From RFSX01 sp964495785 (lineage in GTDB: Bacteria; Bacteroidota; Bacteroidia; Chitinophagales; Saprospiraceae), in the NCBI GenBank assembly GCA_964495785.1, contig CAZBXL010000006.1, positions 18,292-82,291 on the forward strand: DNA of 64,000 nt, given 5' to 3'. Position 1 is the first letter of the stretch; every line of letters starts with the position of its first letter. The notes under the pieces are model-generated. The model ran no database searches and was not told the DNA's origin. It was given only the letters and a program-made list of their open reading frames with translations. Positions 9,873-18,795 of this stretch are shown one piece after another. A program made the translations under genes and the position numbers.

Positions 9873-10402
9873 CCTTCACTAATGATCAAGTAGATGTAAA
9901 CCAACTCCCTCAAATATCGGATTTGATGTATGAGAAACTACAAAGGTCATATCTGAAAGTAATGTTACTGCGCTATGCTATTATATCATCAGCATTTCTG
10001 CTTTTTCTAATCGTTCTCTATATTTTTCAACCTATGGAGGATGTTCCGAGCCATGCTTACTTGATACTTTTAGGCGTAGGTATTCTTTATACAATATGGA
10101 GGTATATCGTCTTAGTCAAAGGTTTTGATAATAAAGCTTTTGCATTGCGTGATAAAGACCTCGTCTATAGAACGGGGTGGTTATGGAAGACTGTGACGAC
10201 TACTCCATTTAACAGAGTACAACATATCAGTATAGAACAAGGACCTATAGAAAGAAACTGGAAGCTTGCAAGATTAAAACTCTATACAGCAGGTGGTAAT
10301 ACCAGCGACCTCAGCATACCAGGATTAGATCATAATAAAGCGCAAGACCTTAAAGAATATATCTCAAGAAAAACAAGATTAAGTGAACAGGAAGAAGAGT
10401 AA
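9869..10402 (+). CDS. PH domain membrane protein, YdbS-like
   Basis: A 177-aa inner-membrane protein with two adjacent transmembrane helices (about 37-55 and 65-84) followed by a bacterial PH domain of the bPH2/YdbS type (about 90-165), with the typical YRTGWLWKTVTTTPFNRVQ strand region. Its start overlaps the mfd stop by four bases, and the next PH-domain gene overlaps its 3' end by 20 bases, so the two PH genes are translationally linked and probably make one complex, as the ydbS-ydbT pair does in other bacteria. The biological role of these pairs is not established; some are tied to resistance against particular bacteriocins. Confidence 0.8.
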   Translation: MTFTNDQVDVNQLPQISDLMYEKLQRSYLKVMLLRYAIISSAFLLFLIVLYIFQPMEDVPSHAYLILLGVGILYTIWRYIVLVKGFDNKAFALRDKDLVYRTGWLWKTVTTTPFNRVQHISIEQGPIERNWKLARLKLYTAGGNTSDLSIPGLDHNKAQDLKEYISRKTRLSEQEEE

Positions 10403-11903
10403 TCATATCGATCTTCTTGCACCTCAAAGACAATCTTATGTAGCTATACTAATTATAGTCTATAAGCTCATTAATTCTACAATAAGGCAGTCTCTCCCTG
10501 CCATCATAGTCATCATGATAGGTGGGTCTATGAAAAAGATGGGTATCATTGCTTTGTTTGTCATAGTGCTTGCGGTTATCTTAAGCATCTATAGTATCAT
10601 CTCATTTTATAAATACTATTTCTACATTAAAGACGATCACCTTATAGTCCATAAAGGCGTATTTAAGAAAACCGTTCTTGAGATCCCATTTGATAGGATT
10701 CAATCTATAAATAATGAACAGAATCTTATACATCGTATCTTTTCAGTTATTAAACTAAATGTAGATACAGCAGGAAGCTCCAAAGAAGAAGTACAACTCT
10801 ATGCCATAAAAGAAGAAGTAGGCCAACAATTACGTGAGTATATTTTAGAAAATAAAAAAGCAACACTTCAGGATGTCAATAGTGAGGAGTTACAAGAATC
10901 AAGTACATCTGTCGATCTTAAAGAGAGAATATTCCGACTTAATTTGATTCAGTTATTTAAAGTAGGGATTACAGCTAATCATCTGCGATCATTCGGAATT
11001 ATCGTTTTTTTCTTTTTTACCATCTATGACAATATTAGAGAAGTCGGCTTGGACTTGATGGAGCAGGTAGAAGATTATTTGCCTCTGGCTAAAGCAGCAT
11101 TTCAAAGTGTATTCTTAGTTTTATTTGTAACCGTTCTTTTCGTGATCGTTTCATTTATAATATCTGTGGTGACGACGATATTAAAATATTATAATCTTAC
11201 GATGTATAGAATGGGAGATGGTTTTATTATAGAATCTGGATTATTTAATCGTAAACAATATGCCGCAAAGGATAGTAAAATCCAAGTCCTTTCTTGGTCA
11301 CAAAATTTACTGCAAAGAGTAGCCAATATTTACACGATAGTCATGCAACAAGCCTCGAGTGTCACTGCAAATAATATAAAGAATGCTACTGCAGCAGGGC
11401 TTTCCTATGATAATGTCGCTCATGTCAGTCAATATGTATTTGAAAATAAATATGAGGATTTAAAATCAATGCAATGGAAATCGGTCAACTCATATTACTT
11501 GTATAAGATTTGTTTGAGGTGGACGTGGGTATTTATTATTCCATTTTGTTTATTAATCTATGCTCAAAGGTTAGACGTTTTTATACCTCTTCTAATTTTG
11601 TATCTAATTATTATGTGGAGCAGCTTTCTTAGATACAAAAAGAAAGGTTATAGTATCTCTGAAAACATAGTCGCATTGAAGGGAGGCGCATTCGGACATC
11701 AGTTATCAATTATGGAAGTACACAAGGTGCAGAACATAAGAATGACGCAGACACCTTTTCAACGTAGGCGGGGGTTATCAAGCCTTATTATACATACTGC
11801 GGCTACAACGATGAACATACCTGAAATAAAAACTGTGGAAGCATTAGCTGTAAAAGACTACCTACTTTATAAAGTGGAGAGTAGCCGAGCTGCTTGGATG
11901 TAG
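10383..11903 (+). CDS. PH domain membrane protein, YdbT-like
   Basis: A 506-aa inner-membrane protein with about six hydrophobic helices in three pairs and three bPH2 domains. They can be recognised by the repeated pattern HKGVFKKTVLEIPFDRIQS, ESGLFNRKQYAAKDSKIQV and LKGGAFGHQLSIMEVHKVQN. The start is GTG inside the end of the preceding gene (20-nt overlap); an N-terminus rich in Arg and Lys precedes the first membrane segment. With the upstream single-domain protein it forms the usual YdbS/YdbT-type pair. Function beyond membrane association is unknown. Confidence 0.8.
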   Translation: MNRKKSNHIDLLAPQRQSYVAILIIVYKLINSTIRQSLPAIIVIMIGGSMKKMGIIALFVIVLAVILSIYSIISFYKYYFYIKDDHLIVHKGVFKKTVLEIPFDRIQSINNEQNLIHRIFSVIKLNVDTAGSSKEEVQLYAIKEEVGQQLREYILENKKATLQDVNSEELQESSTSVDLKERIFRLNLIQLFKVGITANHLRSFGIIVFFFFTIYDNIREVGLDLMEQVEDYLPLAKAAFQSVFLVLFVTVLFVIVSFIISVVTTILKYYNLTMYRMGDGFIIESGLFNRKQYAAKDSKIQVLSWSQNLLQRVANIYTIVMQQASSVTANNIKNATAAGLSYDNVAHVSQYVFENKYEDLKSMQWKSVNSYYLYKICLRWTWVFIIPFCLLIYAQRLDVFIPLLILYLIIMWSSFLRYKKKGYSISENIVALKGGAFGHQLSIMEVHKVQNIRMTQTPFQRRRGLSSLIIHTAATTMNIPEIKTVEALAVKDYLLYKVESSRAAWM

Positions 11904-11907
11904 GAAT

Positions 11908-11938
11908 AAAAAAACCTCGCTGAAATTAATCAACGAGG
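11908..11938 (-). terminator. intrinsic terminator oriented on the minus strand
   Basis: Read on the minus strand, CCTCGTTG (11938-11931), an eight-base loop and CAGCGAGG (11922-11915) form an eight-pair stem with one G-T pair, followed at once by seven T (11914-11908). Read on the plus strand there is no T-run after the stem, although the neighbouring genes on both sides are on the plus strand. It could stop antisense transcription, or the hairpin alone could stabilise the 3' end of the PH-domain transcript. Confidence 0.5.
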
Positions 11939-12074
11939 CGATAGAATATTTAAGGGTGTTAAAGTCAGAACAAATCTAAATTATATTTTAGATAAATCAA
12001 AAGACTTATAAAGCTTTTGTGTCCATTATTTTACACTTTTGTATTTAAACCACGAATTAATAATCTAACGTATA

Positions 12075-12215
12075 TTGAAATATTTATATATCATCGGACT
12101 TGTGTACTTAGTCTATAGAACTTTTAGACCAAAGCCAAAATTGAATACCGCTTCCAATGAGGAAATTCAAGAATCATCTGACGAGAATTTTACTGACTAC
12201 GAAGAGATAGAATAG
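12075..12215 (+). CDS. DUF4834-like mini membrane protein (46 aa)
   Basis: A very short gene that starts with TTG (12075-12077), encodes 46 aa and ends TAG at 12213-12215, two bases before the pseudouridine synthase ATG. The product has one N-terminal hydrophobic segment (KYLYIIGLVYLVYRTF), a short linker and an acidic tail ending FTDYEEIE. That layout and tail match small Bacteroidota DUF4834-type proteins, which end in a similar YxxFEEIE-like motif; this copy is shorter than most. No in-frame ATG is available after the stop at 12066-12068. The tight link suggests cotranscription with the downstream genes. Confidence 0.6.
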   Translation: MKYLYIIGLVYLVYRTFRPKPKLNTASNEEIQESSDENFTDYEEIE

Positions 12216-12217
12216 AC

Positions 12218-12898
12218 ATGAACGAGAAAAAAGTAAGAGTTCAGATAATAGCAACTGAAAGAGATTATATCGTTGTGAATAAGCCAGCAGGTCTTTTGTC
12301 ACAAGTGGATCAATCTCAGGATAACAATAATGTCCAAGCTATTGTACAAAAAAAGAATAAACGAAAATTACATCTTCTAACACGCCTTGACAGGCCAGTA
12401 GGTGGCATCTTAATAATGTCAAAAAGCAAAGATTTTACTAAACACTACATGGTACTACAGGACCAAGGCTTAGTGACTAAAGAATACTATGCTATCGTAG
12501 AAGGACAGTGGCCTGAAGAATCAACTACCTTAGAGAACTATCTCTATCATGATCAAAAACAAAAGAAAGCTAGAATCTTAGACGAACCTCACAAAGGTTA
12601 TAACAAGACTGTTCTGCATGTACAGTGCCTCAGTAAGTTAGATAACTATTCCATATTATCAGTCTTGATAGACAGAGGACGATTTCATCAGATACGAGCA
12701 CAGTTATCTAATGCAGGGTTTCCAGTTAAGGGTGACGTTAAGTACGGTGCTCGACGTGGTAATAAAGATCGCAGTATACACCTTCATGCTGCTAAGATCC
12801 AATTCTCTAACATCAAAGGAGAGAAATTAAGTTATACAAGCGAACTGCCCACTACAGATAATTTGTGGTTAATAGCTTCAGAACAAATAAAAAAATAA
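12218..12898 (+). CDS. RluA-family RNA pseudouridine synthase
   Basis: A 226-aa pseudouridine synthase of the RluA group without an S4 RNA-binding domain. The catalytic loop is TRLDRPVGG with the nucleophilic Asp at residue 58. Other family marks are the NKPAGLLS segment (21-28), EYYAIVEG, and GRFHQIRAQLSNAGFPVKGD near the C-terminus. It modifies uridines in rRNA or tRNA; which site cannot be told from sequence. It is preceded by the DUF4834-like mini gene and followed after one base by thiL, so the three form a tight unit. Confidence 0.85.
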   Translation: MNEKKVRVQIIATERDYIVVNKPAGLLSQVDQSQDNNNVQAIVQKKNKRKLHLLTRLDRPVGGILIMSKSKDFTKHYMVLQDQGLVTKEYYAIVEGQWPEESTTLENYLYHDQKQKKARILDEPHKGYNKTVLHVQCLSKLDNYSILSVLIDRGRFHQIRAQLSNAGFPVKGDVKYGARRGNKDRSIHLHAAKIQFSNIKGEKLSYTSELPTTDNLWLIASEQIKK

Positions 12899-12899
12899 A

Positions 12900-13958
12900 A
12901 TGGATAACTTCAAGACAGAATTTACCGATGTCAATACTTTGGGTGAGTTTGGGCTCATCGACAAACTAACAGACAATACCATCAAGTATCATACATCTAC
13001 TATTAAAGGCATAGGAGATGATGCCGCTATTATCAATTATGGAAATAGTTATATGGCAGTATCCACAGACTTGTTAATCGAAGGCATACACTTTGATCTC
13101 ATGTATATGCCATTAAAACATTTAGGATACAAGGCCGTTGTCGTTAACCTGTCAGATATATACGCCATGAATGCTATACCTACGCAGATTACATTCTCGA
13201 TTGCTATATCAAGTAAGTTTTCTGTAGAGGCGCTAGAAGAACTCTATGCAGGTATCAAAGAAGCTTGTCGTATCTATAATGTAGATTTAGTAGGAGGAGA
13301 TACGACATCATCTACCAAAGGACTTTCCATAAGTGTCACTGCAATGGGAGAGGCGCAAAAAGAAAAAATTACTTATCGATCTGGTGCTAAGGTCGGTGAT
13401 ATAATATGTGTTACTGGAGATTTAGGTGCTGCTTACCTAGGATTACAGATATTAGAAAGAGAAAAGCAACTATACCTTTCTAATCCTGGGATACAGCCAG
13501 ATATGGATGATCAAAAATATCTATTAGAAAGACAGCTCAAACCTGAAGCAAGAAAAGATAGCGTTAAGTATTTTCATAAAGAAGGGATCGTTCCTACCTC
13601 GATGATAGATGTATCAGATGGACTTGCTTCTGATCTTATGCATATCTGTAAGGCGTCAGATGTAGGTGCATATTTAGAAGAAGCTAAGATACCTATCAAG
13701 GATGAAGCGCAGCTTATGGCCATTAAGTTTAGACTTGATCCTGCAACAACAGCACTAAACGGAGGAGAAGACTATGAGTTATTATTTACAGTTGATGAAA
13801 AAGATCTTGAAAAAATTAAATATATGCCTGACGTGTACATTATAGGCGAAATTGCCGATAAAAAGGATGGCTTAAAATTACATACCACTGGCGGCAATAT
13901 CCATGCGTTAAAAGCGCAAGGTTGGAATCACTTTGACGAGAACGCTGATCAAAATTAA
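12900..13958 (+). CDS. thiL: thiamine-monophosphate kinase ThiL
   Basis: ThiL converts thiamine monophosphate to the cofactor thiamine diphosphate with ATP. The 352-aa product has the family marks GIGDDAAII (38-46, metal/ATP-binding Asp pair), STDLLIEGIHF (55-65), VGGDTTSS (near 128), DVSDGLASDL (near 239) and GGEDYELLF (near 289). The ATG follows the preceding stop after a single base, implying translational coupling. No other thiamine gene is present nearby. The gene is complete and ends 54 bases before an assembly gap. Confidence 0.93.
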   Translation: MDNFKTEFTDVNTLGEFGLIDKLTDNTIKYHTSTIKGIGDDAAIINYGNSYMAVSTDLLIEGIHFDLMYMPLKHLGYKAVVVNLSDIYAMNAIPTQITFSIAISSKFSVEALEELYAGIKEACRIYNVDLVGGDTTSSTKGLSISVTAMGEAQKEKITYRSGAKVGDIICVTGDLGAAYLGLQILEREKQLYLSNPGIQPDMDDQKYLLERQLKPEARKDSVKYFHKEGIVPTSMIDVSDGLASDLMHICKASDVGAYLEEAKIPIKDEAQLMAIKFRLDPATTALNGGEDYELLFTVDEKDLEKIKYMPDVYIIGEIADKKDGLKLHTTGGNIHALKAQGWNHFDENADQN

Positions 13959-14012
13959 AACTCATCCTCCTTCACATAGATGGATGCAGATTAAGCTATA
14001 TCAATATAGCGT

Positions 14013-14112
14013 NNNNNNNNNNNNNNNNNNNNNNNNNNNNNNNNNNNNNNNNNNNNNNNNNNNNNNNNNNNNNNNNNNNNNNNNNNNNNNNNNNNNNNNN
14101 NNNNNNNNNNNN
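14013..14112. other. assembly gap 1 (100 N)
   Basis: Exactly 100 N, the usual placeholder for a gap of unknown size, between the convergent thiL and trmB genes. A perfect palindrome, GCTATAT-CA-ATATAGC at 13995-14010, lies two bases before the gap, and a CATC/GATG pair lies further upstream, so a structured or repeated element may have broken the assembly here. No open frame crossing the gap should be believed. Confidence 0.95.
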
Positions 14113-14128
14113 AATATGACTTATAAGG

Positions 14129-14830
14129 CTATTGAGCTACTGAAGGATTAAATTTCAAATACTTAATCTTGCGACCTATTTTGAGATGCTTTAATTCGTA
14201 ATAGGTTTTAATATCCAAATCTGGATGAGGTAATTTTTCTTCAGCGTAGATATCATAATAGTCGTCTATGATAGGAATTTTTAATTCTGTAAGAACAGAT
14301 TTTGTGTGATCATAGAATTCTGGAGAATCGGTTTTGACATTGATAACACTATCAGGCTGGAGTACTTTCTTATAACTCTCTATAAATGCTGGTGACGTCA
14401 TCCGTCTGTTGAATTTACTATCTTTTAGAAATGGGTCAGGAAATGTAATCCACATTTCTGAAATTTCACCTTCATCAAAATATTGGGCGATAAACTCTAT
14501 CTTACAACGTAAGAAGACAACATTTTTCAGTGCCTTTTCTTGAGCAATCTTAGCTCCCTTCCAGATGCGAGCACCTTTTATATCTACACCTATAAAATTG
14601 CGTTCAGGATAACGCTCGGCTAAGGCGATAGTGTAGTCTCCCTTTCCACAAGCCAACTCTACAGTTACAGGATTATCATTTTGAAAATAATTTGTTTGCC
14701 ATTGCCCATTCATAGGGGCTAATTTTCCATCCTCACCAGAAAGAATAGGACTATTTATTTCGGTTGTTTCGTATACATTAGAGAATGTTAATATTTCTGT
14801 AAACTTGAGTAGTTTATTCCTTCTTGTCAT
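14129..14830 (-). CDS. trmB: tRNA (guanine-N7-)-methyltransferase TrmB
   Basis: TrmB methylates N7 of guanine 46 in the tRNA variable loop using S-adenosylmethionine. The 233-aa protein has the SAM-binding motif I VELACGKGDYTIAL (57-70), the acidic GVDIKG (81-86), the signature WITFPDPF (127-134) and the following basic NRRM segment. Length and start (ATG, MTRRNKLLKF) fit the family. It is convergent with thiL across a gap and divergent from the outer-membrane protein gene. Confidence 0.92.
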   Translation of the reverse strand: MTRRNKLLKFTEILTFSNVYETTEINSPILSGEDGKLAPMNGQWQTNYFQNDNPVTVELACGKGDYTIALAERYPERNFIGVDIKGARIWKGAKIAQEKALKNVVFLRCKIEFIAQYFDEGEISEMWITFPDPFLKDSKFNRRMTSPAFIESYKKVLQPDSVINVKTDSPEFYDHTKSVLTELKIPIIDDYYDIYAEEKLPHPDLDIKTYYELKHLKIGRKIKYLKFNPSVAQ

Positions 14831-14944
14831 CGCTATTTGTCACCTTTAGTACTATGGTATAAGTTATTTACTATAAATCTCTCTGTGATGTTTAGAATAC
14901 CAAAGATTAAAAATTAATTTCGAGTTCAATAAATATTCATAACA

Positions 14945-15811
14945 TTGAAAAATCTTATAGTTCTTCTTTTTTTAGTTTCTTCTGTACCATTGTTATCTCA
15001 GCATAAGGTCGGTGTACGTGCTGGAGTAAACTTCAGTAAATTTTCTGGCCCCTTAGAAGAAGGTGAAGATTATGATGTGTCTAATGGGTTTCATTTTGGT
15101 ATTAATTATACATATCTATTTAATGACTTACTTAGCTTCAGAGGAGAATTACTATATATACAAAGAGGTTCTAAGCAAACGTACCAAGATACAACTGGTG
15201 GCAGCTACTACATCATCAACTCATTTGAAAGAGAAGATAATATCGTCACATTTGGTAATGTAAATTATCAGCTTGAAGTCTCCAATGCTTATCTCTCTAT
15301 TCCGATAACGGCTCACTTGAGATTAAACAGCAAATTTGAACTGTACGGTGGGGCTTCAGTGGAGTTCTTGTTGGGACCCTCTGGTAAAGGTCTGATAGAC
15401 TTTGATAATGATGAGTTATTTTTTAGACAGTCTTTAGATTATGATTATAACTCTAATACCGCTGGTTCATTTAATGGCAATCTGGTAGAACGAGGTGAGA
15501 TCGTGACTATCATTGTGAATGATGAGATTCTCATGATGCCAAGATTTGTAGGAGCGTATTATCAATACTTGCCTTCTCAAGTTGTAGGACAAAGATTTAA
15601 CCGACTCGATGCCAATCTTATACTTGGTGGTAATTATTTTATTAATCCAGGTTTCTATGTTGGTATAAGGGGAGAGTATGGTCTCTCAGATATTACGAAT
15701 AATGATATGGATCCAAGTCTACGAGAATTAGATTCTGCGAGATTGTTTATTCTAAGAGAAGATACTGATAGATCCTTAAGCCTGAGTTTATCTTTCGGAT
15801 TTAGATTCTAA
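14945..15811 (+). CDS. outer-membrane beta-barrel protein (PorT-like family)
   Basis: A 288-aa secreted protein with a clear signal peptide (MKNLIVLLFLVSS...LLSQ) followed by alternating hydrophobic/polar strands typical of the outer-membrane barrel family common in Bacteroidota: HKVGVRAGVNFSKF at the N-terminus, YLSIPITAHLRLNSKFELYGG in the middle, and a terminal strand ending in Phe (SLSLSFGFRF). The start is TTG; a stop lies in frame at 14930-14932 and there is no ATG in between. The specific role is unknown. It is monocistronic and convergent with prfA. Confidence 0.75.
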   Translation: MKNLIVLLFLVSSVPLLSQHKVGVRAGVNFSKFSGPLEEGEDYDVSNGFHFGINYTYLFNDLLSFRGELLYIQRGSKQTYQDTTGGSYYIINSFEREDNIVTFGNVNYQLEVSNAYLSIPITAHLRLNSKFELYGGASVEFLLGPSGKGLIDFDNDELFFRQSLDYDYNSNTAGSFNGNLVERGEIVTIIVNDEILMMPRFVGAYYQYLPSQVVGQRFNRLDANLILGGNYFINPGFYVGIRGEYGLSDITNNDMDPSLRELDSARLFILREDTDRSLSLSLSFGFRF

Positions 15812-15828
15812 GATTACAAAAAAGTCTT

Positions 15829-16893
15829 TTAGCTTTCTACCATCTTATCGGCGTTCTCTGCTATCTGGAGTTTCTCTATGATCTCTTCTATCTGACCGTC
15901 CATGACTTTATCGAGGCTATATAGAGTAAGATTGATTCTATGATCAGTACATCGATTCTGAGGAAAATTATAAGTTCTTATTTTGTCTGATCTATCTCCA
16001 CTTCCTACGAGAGATTTTCTTTTTTCTTTCTGCTCTGCATAGACCTTTTGCTGCTGCGCTTCCTGTATTCTTTGATAGAGCTTTTGCATGGCGATCTCCC
16101 TATTTTTATGCTGAGATCGGGAGTCTGTACTTTCTGATACAATGCCTGTGGGAATATGAGTAAAACGAACCCCAGATTCTGTTTTATTAACATGCTGACC
16201 CCCTGCCCCACTTGCTCTAAATGTATCTACCTTAAGGTCATCTTTTTTGATATCTATATCTTCCATTTCGTACTTAGGCATCACAACTACAGTTGCTGCA
16301 GAGGTATGCACACGACCTTGAGATTCCGTCTTTGGGACTCGCTGCACTCTATGTGCACCAGATTCGAATTTTAGTTTTCCGTAAGCGTCCTGACCAAAAA
16401 CTTCAAGGGTTAGTTTATTAAATCCTCCAGAGGAACCTTCATTTACAGAAACGGTCTCCACTTTAAATCCATTATTTTCAAAGTACTTCGTATACATTCT
16501 ATAGAGATCTCCGACAAATATGCTGGCTTCGTCGCCACCTGTTCCAGAACGTATTTCGAATAGTACGTCTAGCTCATCAGTTGGATCTTTGGGTATCAAT
16601 AAAAAGTTGAGATTTTCTTCTATTTCTTCAAGTTTAGGCTTTAGTTCATTGAGCTCTTCCTTTGCCATGTCTTGCATATCAGGATCAGGATCAGACAGCA
16701 TCAACTCTGCATTTTCGATATTGGCTTTTACCTCCTTGTAGTTTTTATATTCCTCAACGATGACTTGTAATCCTTTGTATTCTTTATTCAATTTAGAATA
16801 CGCTTTCATATCACTTATGATTTGTGGATCAGAAAGTCTTTCTTCTATCGTATAGAAGTGGTTTTGAATAGAATCTAATTTCTCTATCAACAT
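15829..16893 (-). CDS. prfA: peptide chain release factor 1
   Basis: RF1 reads UAA and UAG stop codons and releases the finished peptide. The 354-aa protein has the PxT-type tripeptide anticodon region as PKT (187-189, in HRVQRVPKTESQGR) rather than the SPF of RF2, and the universally conserved GGQ at 231-233 (GAGGQHVNKTESG), whose Gln is methylated in other bacteria. Length is normal. It lies in the minus-strand run upstream of which is the sigma-factor pair. No frameshift is seen. Confidence 0.95.
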   Translation of the reverse strand: MLIEKLDSIQNHFYTIEERLSDPQIISDMKAYSKLNKEYKGLQVIVEEYKNYKEVKANIENAELMLSDPDPDMQDMAKEELNELKPKLEEIEENLNFLLIPKDPTDELDVLFEIRSGTGGDEASIFVGDLYRMYTKYFENNGFKVETVSVNEGSSGGFNKLTLEVFGQDAYGKLKFESGAHRVQRVPKTESQGRVHTSAATVVVMPKYEMEDIDIKKDDLKVDTFRASGAGGQHVNKTESGVRFTHIPTGIVSESTDSRSQHKNREIAMQKLYQRIQEAQQQKVYAEQKEKRKSLVGSGDRSDKIRTYNFPQNRCTDHRINLTLYSLDKVMDGQIEEIIEKLQIAENADKMVES

Positions 16894-16966
16894 AAATAAA
16901 TAGCAATGATAAGCCCGAAAATGATTTTCGAATCAATGAAGTAAAATATAAGTATTGCTAGTAAAG

Positions 16967-17200
16967 CTAAAGGTTGATCTTATTTTTGATCGTCTCAATA
17001 AAATCTGAAGGAACAGTAAAGCGTGATACGTTACTTTTAATAAAGTCTCTGCTTTTCTTCTCTTGGTTAAAAATCTCAGAGCAAGTAGGATTGTTATTTA
17101 CTTGATTGAGGAGCTCTGTTGATTCTTTTTCGTTAAGTGCATTATCAAAGTAAAGATTCACTTTGTTTTGCATTTGCTGTACGGAGTAAGGATTTTCCAT
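16967..17200 (-). CDS. small partner of the ECF sigma factor (putative anti-sigma)
   Basis: A 77-aa soluble protein encoded directly downstream of the ECF sigma factor on the same strand. The ATG at 17200 (MENPYSVQQMQNK) is the better start; a TTG 11 codons upstream would add a stretch that does not look conserved. It has a helix-rich pattern with an acidic middle (FDNALNEKESTELLNQV) like short Bacteroidota anti-sigma proteins, but only one Cys and no HxxxCxxC zinc motif. The location suggests that it binds the sigma factor; that is inference. Confidence 0.6.
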   Translation of the reverse strand: MENPYSVQQMQNKVNLYFDNALNEKESTELLNQVNNNPTCSEIFNQEKKSRDFIKSNVSRFTVPSDFIETIKNKINL

Positions 17201-17312
17201 TTTCACTTTGTTTTTTAAAAAAACTTCGAACAATTAAAAAATAACTCTTAATACTATACTTACTAATGGACTTGAATACAAGTATAAAAATCAAAAACGA
17301 ATTTTCAAAAAT

Positions 17313-17906
17313 TTATTCTTCTTCAGAACTTTTTGCCTTTTTACTTTTGCCTCTTTTATCTTCATATCCCATAACTGATGCATAAGATTTAAGCTTTTCT
17401 TTGAGCATATTCCGGGCTCTGAATAATCGTGATCTGACTGTGCCTATGGGTACATCTACGATCTTAGCAATCTCTTCATATGTGAAACCCTCAACATCAC
17501 AAAGTAATACGACAGTCCTAAAATCGATAGGCAAAGAATTAATAGCATTAGTGACTTCGTCACCCATCATATTGCCAAATAATTCTTCCCTTAAATCAAG
17601 ATAACCAGCGATCTTGGAATCATCGCTGTCGTGATAATTAACAATATCTTGAAAGTCAACTCTAGTTGGTTGTTTACTGCGCTTACGATAATGGTTGATG
17701 TAAGCATTTTTCAAGATTTTAAACAACCAAGCTTTCGCATTAGTTCCCTGAATATATTTATCTATGAATCGATGTGCTTTCATATAGGTCTCTTGGACCA
17801 GATCATTGGCATCATCATCATCGTAAGTAAGGTGAAATGCAAATGTTTTCAGTGCATCTATATGAGGAAGAAGCTCCTCTTCAAATATGGCGTGTTTCTT
17901 TTCCAA
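17313..17906 (-). CDS. ECF-type RNA polymerase sigma factor
   Basis: A 197-aa sigma-70 family factor with region 2 (ANDLVQETYMKAHRF, then AKAWLFKILKNAYINHYR) and region 4 (LPIDFRTVVLLCDVEGFTY and a helix-turn-helix in EEIAKIVDVPIGTVRSRLF), followed by a basic C-terminal tail. It directs RNA polymerase to a specific gene set. The start is TTG (17904-17906); upstream codons in frame contain no ATG. Two tandem TAnnTTTG boxes lie 58-74 nt upstream. The small gene downstream probably encodes its regulator. The regulon is unknown. Confidence 0.88.
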   Translation of the reverse strand: MEKKHAIFEEELLPHIDALKTFAFHLTYDDDDANDLVQETYMKAHRFIDKYIQGTNAKAWLFKILKNAYINHYRKRSKQPTRVDFQDIVNYHDSDDSKIAGYLDLREELFGNMMGDEVTNAINSLPIDFRTVVLLCDVEGFTYEEIAKIVDVPIGTVRSRLFRARNMLKEKLKSYASVMGYEDKRGKSKKAKSSEEE

Positions 17907-17964
17907 TGACCTTAATAGTATAATTATTAATAATTCAGACCCTTAAATGTGTCTATCCTTAAGT

Positions 17965-17980
17965 CAAACATACAAATTTA
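17965..17980 (-). promoter_or_regulatory. tandem -7 boxes (TAAATTTG and TATGTTTG) for the ECF sigma gene
   Basis: On the minus strand the 16 bases from 17980 to 17965 read as two back-to-back perfect matches to the Bacteroidota -7 consensus TAnnTTTG. No clear TTTG -33 box is placed at the usual distance. The start codon is about 58 bases downstream. Either or both could drive the sigma gene; placement is by consensus only. Confidence 0.45.
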
Positions 17981-18037
17981 ACACCATAAGTACAGATTTA
18001 CACATATCTCTGAGATGTAGACATCAATACTATGTAC

Positions 18038-18679
18038 TTACACCACTTTTATAATCGCCTCTTGAGTTACAACGTAGACATTGTCCTCCTCGATGGGACT
18101 TATATTATAGGTGCCAGTAAATGCTCCAAAAGCAGGTAATATGGCACTCTCAGCGCCAAAGTGGAAGCATGCCAGCCTCAATTGCTGTAAGCCCTTACCC
18201 TTCATGACAATAGATGGATGTATGTGCCCACACATATTATACATTCCTGGATGCTGGGATGGCTTGTGTGTAAATGAAAATGGTGGACAATCTAACTCGA
18301 TATACGTCTTTAAGTTATCAGCTTGGTAATTATCTACGGAGAGAATATCGTGGTTACCCATTATGAGATGAAACTGTAGATCTGGAAATAACGAAAGAAA
18401 CTCTATAAATCTGGCCCATTGGTCATTATAATCACTATGAAAAAGATCTCCCAATATGTAGACGACCTCGATATCATTGTTAAGAAGTAAGTATGAGAAT
18501 CGATCAAAATTGTCCTTTTCAATCTCCTTTGGTAGGGGGATACCAGCATTTCTAAAATGAGTCACTTTGCCGAGATGTAGGTCCGCGATTATTAATGCTT
18601 TCTTAGCAGGCCAAATAATGGCTTTCTCTCTTAATAATAAGAGCTCCTCTCCACATAGTAAGTGTGTAATACGATCCAT
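18038..18679 (-). CDS. pdeM: ligase-associated DNA damage response endonuclease PdeM
   Basis: A calcineurin-like metallophosphoesterase of 213 aa. It shows all metal-binding motifs in order: ADLHLGK (32-38), GDLFHSDYND (near 77), MGNHDIL (near 106) and CGHIHPS (near 149). The sequence is of the PdeM type, which in many bacteria is encoded next to an ATP-dependent DNA ligase, an exonuclease and an Lhr-type helicase as a DNA repair set. Here it stands alone, so the rest of that set is either elsewhere or absent. Divergent from the YebC gene. A general phosphoesterase role cannot be excluded. Confidence 0.8.
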   Translation of the reverse strand: MDRITHLLCGEELLLLREKAIIWPAKKALIIADLHLGKVTHFRNAGIPLPKEIEKDNFDRFSYLLLNNDIEVVYILGDLFHSDYNDQWARFIEFLSLFPDLQFHLIMGNHDILSVDNYQADNLKTYIELDCPPFSFTHKPSQHPGMYNMCGHIHPSIVMKGKGLQQLRLACFHFGAESAILPAFGAFTGTYNISPIEEDNVYVVTQEAIIKVV

Positions 18680-18795
18680 AAATTATGCTTGCGAAACTAA
18701 GGTATCGTAATGAAAATTCTATTTTTTGTAGCGCTAAGCTTGATATGATAGGTGTATAATAATTATTTTCGCAGCTATAATAATCAATAATAACT

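Noticed and set aside
13933..14151. Open frame running through the 100 N of gap 1
   Set aside because: Same reason; it is largely unknown residues.
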